Shown here piece by piece: positions 14,477-19,313 of a stretch of 19,313 nt of DNA. The stretch lies in NCBI GenBank assembly GCA_963618065.1, contig CAVERH010000056.1:1-19313 (forward strand). The letters run 5' to 3'. The notes under the pieces are model-generated. The model was not told where the DNA came from, did not search any database, and saw nothing but the letters and a program-made list of their open reading frames with translations. The first letter of the stretch is position 1. Every line of letters begins with the position of its first letter. The position numbers were made by a program, and so were the translations under genes. The stretch is from Suilimivivens sp963618065 (lineage in GTDB: Bacteria; Bacillota; Clostridia; Lachnospirales; Lachnospiraceae).

Positions 14477-14611
14477 ATGAAAATGACTTTCCAGCCTAAG
14501 AACAGACAGAGATCTAAGGTACATGGTTTCAGAGCCAGAATGAGTACTCCTGGTGGAAGAAAGGTTTTAGCTGCCAGAAGAGCTAAAGGAAGAAAAGTAT
14601 TGTCAGCATAG
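14477..14611 (+). CDS. rpmH: 50S ribosomal protein L34
   Basis: This 44-residue, highly basic protein is part of the large ribosomal subunit. It starts MKMTFQPKNRQRSK and ends GRKVLSA, with HGFRARMST and GGRKVLAARRAKGRK between, which is the complete L34 signature; the length is exactly typical. AGGAGG lies 9 nt before the ATG at 14477. It is the first gene to the right of oriC and has a strong promoter and a very strong ribosome-binding site, as expected for a ribosomal protein. A terminator-like hairpin begins at its stop codon. Confidence 0.98.
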   Translation: MKMTFQPKNRQRSKVHGFRARMSTPGGRKVLAARRAKGRKVLSA

Positions 14612-14634
14612 GCCGCGTAATGTGGCCTTTTTTT
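14610..14634 (+). terminator. Terminator/attenuator after rpmH
   Basis: AGGCCGC (14610-14616) pairs with GTGGCCT (14622-14628), including one G-U pair, around a GTAAT loop, and is followed by seven T. It overlaps the rpmH stop codon. It should reduce transcription of rnpA and the genes beyond relative to rpmH. Confidence 0.85.
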
Positions 14635-14677
14635 CTACAATCGAATCGATAGATTTGAGAGATGTTGGGTTTATTTT

Positions 14678-15028
14678 ATGATGAAATTTTCAGATTCATT
14701 AAAAAGAAATATTGATTTCCAGAATGTTTATCAAAACGGCAAATCTTATGCCAACAAATATCTTGTTATGTATGTTATGGGAAATAATACAGATCAGAAC
14801 AGATTGGGAATCAGTGTCAGCAAGAAAGTAGGAAATAGTGTCGTCAGACACAGAATGGCAAGATTGGTTAGAGAAAGTTACCGACTGCATGAAAGTATAT
14901 TTAATAGTGGTTTAGATATCGTAGTCGTAGTAAGAAACAGTGCTTCCCAGATTTCTTATCATGAAATGGAAAGCGCATTATTACATCTTGCAAAGCTTCA
15001 TCATATAAGAAATGATCTTGAATCATAG
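14678..15028 (+). CDS. rnpA: Ribonuclease P protein component
   Basis: This 116-residue basic protein binds the RNase P RNA and aids 5' maturation of pre-tRNA. It has the typical start FSDSLKRNIDFQNVYQNGKSY and the central RNGLISVSKK-like strand (NRLGISVSKKVGNSVV) followed by RHRMARLVRESYR, where the usual RNR is read as RHR. Length is normal. The ATG at 14678 is followed immediately by a second ATG at 14681; either could be the start, and the second gives the more typical MKFSDSL. No good Shine-Dalgarno precedes either, which may keep its level low compared with rpmH. Downstream yidD starts after 29 bp. Confidence 0.95.
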   Translation: MMKFSDSLKRNIDFQNVYQNGKSYANKYLVMYVMGNNTDQNRLGISVSKKVGNSVVRHRMARLVRESYRLHESIFNSGLDIVVVVRNSASQISYHEMESALLHLAKLHHIRNDLES

Positions 15029-15057
15029 CTTATATATAGAAGTAATCGGAATCCAAT

Positions 15058-15267
15058 ATGAAAAATGTATTGATTTTATTAATTAAATTCTATAGAAAAT
15101 TTATTTCTCCAATGAAAACAACAAAGTGTCCTTATTATCCATCCTGTTCGGAATATGGACTTGAGGCCATACAGAAATATGGTGCTTTGAAGGGTGGAGC
15201 AATGGCTTGTTGGAGAATACTAAGGTGCAATCCTTTTTCCAAAGGAGGATATGATCCGGTACCTTGA
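15058..15267 (+). CDS. yidD: Membrane protein insertion efficiency factor YidD
   Basis: This 69-residue protein has the full YidD signature: an amphipathic N-terminus (about 1-18), CPYYPSCSEY at 24-33, AIQKYGALKGG, RILRCNPF at 53-60 and GGYDPVP at the end. YidD is thought to assist YidC-dependent insertion at the inner face of the membrane. Its conserved place between rnpA and yidC agrees. The stop overlaps the longest yidC frame. The ribosome-binding site is weak. Confidence 0.96.
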   Translation: MKNVLILLIKFYRKFISPMKTTKCPYYPSCSEYGLEAIQKYGALKGGAMACWRILRCNPFSKGGYDPVP

Positions 15268-15299
15268 GCATTTATGGAATGAAATTAGGAGGAAATGAT

Positions 15300-16598
15300 T
15301 TGACAGGTATTATTTTAACCCAGTATAGCGGTAAGATTATCGGACCTATTGCAAAGATTTTAGGATATCTGATGAATGCAATTTTCGAGTTTTTAAATAT
15401 GATTAAGATTCCTAATATCGGATTAAGCATCATTATCTTTACAATTGTTATTTATCTGTTATTAATGCCGCTTACCATTAAACAGCAGAAGTTTTCAAAG
15501 CTTTCTGCTAAAATGAATCCTGAACTTCAGGCAATTCAGAAAAGATACAAAGATAAAAAAGACAATGACTCCATGATGGCCATGAATGCAGAAACGAAAG
15601 CCGTTTATGCAAAATATGGTGTATCACCGAGCGGAAGCTGCTTACAGTTATTGATTCAAATGCCGATTCTGTTTGCATTGTATCGTGTTATTTATAACAT
15701 GCCTGCTTATGTAACCAGAATTAAAGATGCATTTGGTGTTATTGCGGATTCCATCATTGCTGCCGGCAAGGTTTCTGAAATCCAGAACCTGAAGGTTGCA
15801 TCTGCTTATTTAAAGAACTTTGAAGTAGATGAAAGAAATGCAGTTATTGATGTTCTTTATGTTATGAATAATAAGGATCTTGCTGCTTATGCAACCGGTC
15901 ATGAGGATGTTTTAGAAAAGATCAGCCACTTTAATAATTTCCTTGGAATTAACATTGCAAACTCTCCTTCTTTCATGATCAGTGATGCATGGAATGCAGA
16001 AGGTGGTCCGCAGATTTTATTAATTATTGCAGCTTTATTAATTCCTCTGCTTGCGGCATTTACCCAGTGGCTCAATGTAAAGCTGATGCCCCAGCAGGCA
16101 CAGCAGGATGATAAGAATGTATCAGATCAGCAGGCTTCCATGCAGCAGTCCATGAAGATGATGAATAACTTCATGCCTATTATGTCTGCAGTATTCTGCT
16201 TCACACTTCCTTCCGGTATGGGGCTTTACTGGATTGTAGGTGCTGTAGTCAGATCCATTCAGCAGGTTCTTATTAATAAGCACATTGATAAAATGGATAT
16301 TGATGAAGTGATTAAGAAAAATGAAGAAAAACAGAAGAAGAAGCTCATTAAAGCCGGTATTGATCCGAACACTGTAAACAAAAATGCAACCATGAATACC
16401 AGAAATGTAACAGCTCCTTCACAGAAAGCATCCATGGCTTCCAAGGCAAATGCCAATACCAGTCATTTATCTCAGGAAGAAAAGGATGAATCAGTTAAGA
16501 AGTCTACCGAATATTACAACAAGAACAATGCAAAGCCGGGAAGTCTTGCAGCTAAGGCTAACATGGTGAAGCAGTATAACGAGAAGAATAATTCATAG
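15300..16598 (+). CDS. yidC: Membrane insertase YidC/Oxa1/SpoIIIJ
   Basis: This is a polytopic insertase that integrates proteins into the cell membrane, alone or with Sec. I place the start at TTG 15300 (432 residues), because AGGAGG lies exactly 7 nt before it; the frame is open back to TTG 15264, inside the yidD stop, but no well-spaced Shine-Dalgarno serves that start or ATG 15279. The 60KD_IMP domain shows hydrophobic segments at about 40-56 (PNIGLSIIIFTIVIYLLLMPL), LQLLIQMPILFALYRVIY, QILLIIAALLIPLLAAF and FMPIMSAVFCFTLPSGMGLYWIVG. The cytoplasmic loop KQQKFSKLSAKMNPELQAIQ follows the first core helix. The hydrophilic-groove arginine (E. coli Arg366, five residues before PLT) is Tyr52 here. 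A ~110-residue basic, low-complexity tail ends the protein. Jag follows by 12 bp. Confidence 0.95.
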   Translation: MTGIILTQYSGKIIGPIAKILGYLMNAIFEFLNMIKIPNIGLSIIIFTIVIYLLLMPLTIKQQKFSKLSAKMNPELQAIQKRYKDKKDNDSMMAMNAETKAVYAKYGVSPSGSCLQLLIQMPILFALYRVIYNMPAYVTRIKDAFGVIADSIIAAGKVSEIQNLKVASAYLKNFEVDERNAVIDVLYVMNNKDLAAYATGHEDVLEKISHFNNFLGINIANSPSFMISDAWNAEGGPQILLIIAALLIPLLAAFTQWLNVKLMPQQAQQDDKNVSDQQASMQQSMKMMNNFMPIMSAVFCFTLPSGMGLYWIVGAVVRSIQQVLINKHIDKMDIDEVIKKNEEKQKKKLIKAGIDPNTVNKNATMNTRNVTAPSQKASMASKANANTSHLSQEEKDESVKKSTEYYNKNNAKPGSLAAKANMVKQYNEKNNS

Positions 16599-16610
16599 GA
16601 GGTTAACAAC

Positions 16611-17243
16611 ATGGATTTTATTGAAGTTTCAGCAAAAAACGTGGATGATGCAGTGATTGAAGCATGTCAAAAGCTTGTAGTTACCAGAGATAAATTAGAG
16701 TATGAAGTTATTGAAGAAGGTTCCAATGGATTTTTGGGAATCGGTTCCAAGCCGGCAATCATTAAAGCAAGAGTAAAGGCTAGCGTAGATGGAAAAGCAG
16801 TTGATTTCTTAAAGGAAGTATTTGCTGCAATGAATATGGCAGTAGTAATTGATGCCAAGTTTGACGAAACAGACAATAATCTTGATATTGATTTAAGCGG
16901 AGATGATATGGGTGTCCTGATTGGTAAGAGAGGACAGACCCTTGATTCTTTACAGTATCTGGTTTCTTTAGTAGTAAATAAAGATGCACAGGATTACATC
17001 CGTGTTAAGGTAGACACCGAAGATTACCGTAGAAGAAGAAAAGAAACTCTTGAAAATCTTGCAAAGAATATTGCTTATAAGGTTAAGAGAACCAAGAGAC
17101 CTGTTTCCTTAGAGCCGATGAATCCTTATGAAAGAAGAGTCATTCATTCCGCATTACAGAATGACAAGTATGTCACAACTCACAGTGAAGGAGATGAACC
17201 TTTCCGCCGTGTTGTAGTTACTTTAAAGAAATATGAAAAGTAA
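16611..17243 (+). CDS. jag: RNA-binding protein Jag / KhpB (Jag-N, KH, R3H)
   Basis: The 210-residue RNA-binding protein has an N-terminal Jag-N domain (about 1-55, with EEGSNGFLGIGSKPA), a KH domain with the loop IGKRGQ (104-109) followed by LDSLQYLVSLVVNK, and a C-terminal R3H domain with R175-x3-H179 in ERRVIHSAL. KhpB proteins act with KhpA in RNA-mediated control of cell elongation and division in Firmicutes; that role is from family knowledge. AGGAGG stands 9 nt before the ATG at 16611, 12 bp after yidC, so both share one transcript. A terminator follows at 17286. Confidence 0.95.
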   Translation: MDFIEVSAKNVDDAVIEACQKLVVTRDKLEYEVIEEGSNGFLGIGSKPAIIKARVKASVDGKAVDFLKEVFAAMNMAVVIDAKFDETDNNLDIDLSGDDMGVLIGKRGQTLDSLQYLVSLVVNKDAQDYIRVKVDTEDYRRRRKETLENLAKNIAYKVKRTKRPVSLEPMNPYERRVIHSALQNDKYVTTHSEGDEPFRRVVVTLKKYEK

Positions 17244-17285
17244 AGATACATGCTCTTTTGAGTTGAATAAAAATGTGATAGAATG

Positions 17286-17310
17286 ATGGAGGACATATGT
17301 CCTCCATTTT
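17286..17310 (+). terminator. Terminator after jag
   Basis: ATGGAGGAC (17286-17294) and GTCCTCCAT (17299-17307) form a perfect 9-bp stem around an ATAT loop, followed by a short T-run (TTTTC). It ends the rpmH-jag transcript and isolates mnmE, which then needs its own promoter. Confidence 0.85.
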
Positions 17311-17322
17311 CTATATATAAGG

Positions 17323-17465
17323 GTAACTATTCAGAACTCCATTCGCAAAACCGCTGTTTCACAGCTTATGTTTTGCTCATGTAGTTACTTCGCCATATAA
17401 AATTGCTTTTCTGCTTGAATGCAAGCATTCGCAGAAAGCAATTTTGCATGGCTCTGAATAGTTAC
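17323..17465 (+). mobile_element. MITE-like element copy B (IS66-type ends, perfect 8-bp duplication)
   Basis: The 143-bp element has the same 13-bp ends as copy A (GTAACTATTCAGA at 17323-17335, its complement at 17453-17465) and is flanked by a perfect 8-bp direct repeat ATATAAGG (17315-17322 and 17466-17473). Its left half is nearly identical to copy A. Hairpin 1 keeps GCAAAAC/GTTTTGC (17345-17351, 17370-17376) but has lost outer pairs. Hairpin 2 has new arm sequences (AAAATTGCTT 17399-17408 with AAGCAATTTT 17436-17445, then TCTGC/GCAGA) around the conserved core GAATGCAAGCATTC (17417-17430). There is no coding capacity. It has split the mnmE upstream region so that the right duplication now forms part of the mnmE ribosome-binding site. 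Confidence 0.92.
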
Positions 17466-17481
17466 ATATAAGGAAATAATT

Positions 17482-18867
17482 ATGACAACAGATACCATTG
17501 CAGCAGTAGCAACTGCGCTCAGTAATTCCGGAATTGGAATTATCAGAGTGAGTGGAAATGATGCAGTTCCTATTGTGAATACCTTATTTAAAAATAAAAA
17601 ACGACAGCCTCTTCTTGAAAAAATGAGCAGCCATACGATCCAATATGGTTTTATTGTGAATGATCAGGATGAAATTGTAGATGAAGTCATGGTTTCCCTG
17701 ATGAAAGCTCCGAGAAGCTTTACTACAGAGGACACGGTAGAAATTAACTGTCATGGAGGAGTTTTGATTATTCATAAAATTCTCGGGTTATTGCTTGCTC
17801 ATGGTGCGAGACTGGCAGAACCCGGAGAATTCAGTAAAAGGGCTTTTTTAAATGGAAGAATTGATTTATCGGAAGCAGAAGCAGTAATGGATGTCATTGC
17901 ATCTGAAAATGATATGGCTTTAAAGAATTCCATGAGACAGTTACAGGGCAGTGTATCTGATAAGATTAAGAATCTACGTGCTAAAATTCTTTATGAAATT
18001 GCTTTTATTGAATCCGCTTTGGATGATCCGGAGCATATCAGCCTGGATGGCTATCCGGAAGAACTGGAAGAAAAGATAAATCAGTTGGTTGAAGAAATTA
18101 CGGCACTTATTGAAACCTCAGAAAACGGAAAAATCATTCGTGACGGAATCCGTACCGTAATTGTCGGAAAGCCGAATGCCGGAAAATCCTCTTTATTAAA
18201 TCTGCTTGCCGGTGAAGAAAAGGCAATTGTTACGGAAATTGCCGGTACAACAAGAGATATCTTAGAAGAAAATATCCGGTTATCCGGGATTAATCTTCAC
18301 GTGATCGATACAGCCGGTATCCGATCTACCGAAGATGTTGTTGAAAAGATCGGTGTAACAAAAGCAAAGAAATATGCAATGGATGCAGACCTGATTGTTT
18401 ATGTGGTCGATTCCTCTGTTCCACTTGATGAAAATGACCTGGAAATTTTAGAATTAATTAAGGACAAGAAGTGTATTATTTTATATAATAAATCCGATTT
18501 GAAGTCAAAGGTATCTTTAGAAGATTTATCTTCAAAGATTAGTCCTGATAAGAAGATCATAAAAACCTCCACCAGAGAAAATACCGGATTTGATGAATTT
18601 TCGAATGCAGTAGAAGATTTATTCTTTAAAGGCAAAATTGGAAACGATCAGGAAATTATGATTACGAATGTGCGTCATAAACAGGCATTATCGGAGAGTT
18701 TGTCAAGTTTGCAGGAAGTGAAGAAAAGTCTGATTAATCAGATGCCGGAGGATTTTTATTCAATTGATCTGATGAATGCTTATGCTTCTTTGGGAAGAAT
18801 TATTGGAGAAGAGATCGATGATGACCTGGTTACAGAAATCTTTTCCAAGTTCTGTATGGGAAAATAA
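17482..18867 (+). CDS. mnmE: tRNA-modifying GTPase MnmE (TrmE)
   Basis: With MnmG, this 461-residue GTPase makes the 5-carboxymethylaminomethyl modification on wobble uridine 34 of tRNA. The formyl-tetrahydrofolate-binding N-domain starts TDTIAAVAT and includes the RVSG and GEFSKRAFLNGR stretches. The G domain inserted in the helical part has G1 GKPNAGKS (229-236), G2 TTRD (256-259), G3 DTAG (276-279) and G4 NKSD (336-339). The C-terminal redox/activation motif is CMGK (458-461), where CIGK is usual; the essential cysteine is kept. AAGGAA lies 7 nt before the ATG and half of it comes from the target duplication of MITE copy B. The usual next gene, mnmG, is not found downstream. Confidence 0.97.
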   Translation: MTTDTIAAVATALSNSGIGIIRVSGNDAVPIVNTLFKNKKRQPLLEKMSSHTIQYGFIVNDQDEIVDEVMVSLMKAPRSFTTEDTVEINCHGGVLIIHKILGLLLAHGARLAEPGEFSKRAFLNGRIDLSEAEAVMDVIASENDMALKNSMRQLQGSVSDKIKNLRAKILYEIAFIESALDDPEHISLDGYPEELEEKINQLVEEITALIETSENGKIIRDGIRTVIVGKPNAGKSSLLNLLAGEEKAIVTEIAGTTRDILEENIRLSGINLHVIDTAGIRSTEDVVEKIGVTKAKKYAMDADLIVYVVDSSVPLDENDLEILELIKDKKCIILYNKSDLKSKVSLEDLSSKISPDKKIIKTSTRENTGFDEFSNAVEDLFFKGKIGNDQEIMITNVRHKQALSESLSSLQEVKKSLINQMPEDFYSIDLMNAYASLGRIIGEEIDDDLVTEIFSKFCMGK

Positions 18868-18868
18868 T

Positions 18869-18959
18869 GTAACAGTTCAGCCATGCCGGAAAGCATGTAT
18901 ATTTGTTAGCCAATTTGTATAATCCGGCAGCTTATGAATGGGCATGGCTGAACCGTTAC
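18869..18959. repeat. Palindromic element C, GTAAC tips, possibly related to the MITEs
   Basis: The 91-bp element has 19-bp ends GTAACAGTTCAGCCATGCC (18869-18887) and GGCATGGCTGAACCGTTAC (18941-18959) that are inverse complements except at one position. It begins one base after the mnmE stop codon. An inner pair TGCCGGA (18884-18890) / TCCGGCA (18923-18929) competes with the outer arm for TGCC. The tip order GTAACnnTTCAG and the right-end GCATGGCT stretch recall copies A and B, but the centre differs and the 8-bp flanks (AAAATAAT, GAGAATAT) are not clearly duplicated. There is no T-run, so a simple terminator is unlikely. Confidence 0.6.
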
Positions 18960-18986
18960 GAGAATATATAGGAATGGAGATTTGAA

Positions 18987-19301
18987 ATGAAAATATCGGT
19001 ATTTTATGATCATATTCGGGAGGCTGCAGAACAGAGTGGACAATCCATGGATGAGGTTTTTGACAAGGTGGCTTCTTTTGGAATCAAAGGAATAGAAATT
19101 GAAGATAAAGCATTGATGGAGGAAGAAGAGAAGATCTTTAAGCTGCTTCGGGATCATGATATAGAAGTCAGCTGTATTTACGGATTTTTTGATTATTCTC
19201 ATGGAAATGATCTGCAGAGAGGCTTTGATCTGATTGATTTTGCTGATAATCATTCCATTGTATATTCCGTTCCGAGTGAACCACTTGCACGGTCAAACTG
19301 A
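18987..19301 (+). CDS. N-terminal part of TIM-barrel sugar isomerase/epimerase-like protein (truncated)
   Basis: The first ~90 residues (MKISVFYDHIREAAEQSGQS, then DEVFDKVASFGIKGIEIED and HDIEVSCIYGFFDYSHGND) match the first strands and helices of xylose isomerase-like TIM-barrel proteins: beta1, the conserved G-I-x-G-I-E-I strand, and the S-C-I-Y strand. Family members are normally about 250-300 residues, but a TGA stops the frame after 104 residues, 12 bp before the window end. The last ~15 residues (SVPSEPLARSN) do not look like the usual continuation. This may be a pseudogene, a frameshift, or a sequence-end artefact. GGAGA lies 7 nt before the ATG at 18987. Substrate cannot be named. Confidence 0.65.
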   Translation: MKISVFYDHIREAAEQSGQSMDEVFDKVASFGIKGIEIEDKALMEEEEKIFKLLRDHDIEVSCIYGFFDYSHGNDLQRGFDLIDFADNHSIVYSVPSEPLARSN

Positions 19302-19313
19302 GCCAGTCTCACG

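Noticed and set aside
15264..15299. Starting yidC at TTG 15264 inside the yidD stop
   Set aside because: No well-spaced Shine-Dalgarno is present there, whereas AGGAGG is perfectly spaced before TTG 15300.
1..19313. CRISPR array, prophage or complete insertion sequence
   Set aside because: No regularly spaced direct repeats and no integrase, transposase or phage structural genes were seen on either strand.

Overview
The window is the replication-origin neighbourhood of a low-GC Firmicute, most likely a gut Lachnospiraceae (class Clostridia). The gene order dnaA-dnaN-S4-recF-gyrB-gyrA, divergent from rpmH-rnpA-yidD-yidC-jag-mnmE, is the classical Firmicute origin order. The clostridial-type short-chain flavodoxin and the DUF3793 protein point to Clostridia. 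The family assignment is inference from protein style, not from a search.

Left arm (1-5.4 kb): a 5'-partial sensor/HTH regulator on + converges, across a strong hairpin, with a minus-strand DUF3793-flavodoxin operon. That operon has a near-consensus promoter (TTTACA-N17-TATACT) and two identical-format palindromic operators, AGTTAG-N6-CTAACT, 64 bp apart, which looks like metal/iron control. Upstream lie a cytosolic SxxK serine hydrolase, a CPA2-type cation:proton antiporter and a small nine-cysteine protein of unknown function, all on the minus strand behind gyrA.

Core (5.4-14.5 kb): gyrA, gyrB, recF, the S4-domain gene, dnaN and dnaA run on the minus strand. gyrB overlaps recF, and the S4 gene sits between dnaN and recF with tiny gaps. 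DnaA boxes occur both upstream of dnaA (three in 32 bp around 14214-14245, plus scattered ones) and in the dnaA-dnaN gap, so the origin is probably bipartite. rpmH fires rightward from a near-perfect promoter.

Right arm (14.5-19.3 kb): rpmH, a terminator/attenuator, then rnpA, yidD, yidC, jag (khpB), a terminator, mnmE, and the start of a TIM-barrel sugar isomerase-like gene that breaks off near the window end. mnmG, the usual neighbour of mnmE, is absent.

The most interesting content is a family of small structured mobile repeats. Two copies (2400-2552 and 17323-17465) share 13-bp terminal inverted repeats starting GTAAC, carry an internal two-hairpin architecture and are flanked by 8-bp direct repeats, the signature of a non-autonomous (IS66-like) MITE. 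The arms of their second hairpin differ between copies but remain self-complementary within each copy. A third, shorter and possibly related palindrome (18869-18959) starts one base after the mnmE stop. One copy sits in the mnmE leader, where its target duplication supplies the ribosome-binding site; another abuts the serine hydrolase stop codon and the DUF3793 promoter.
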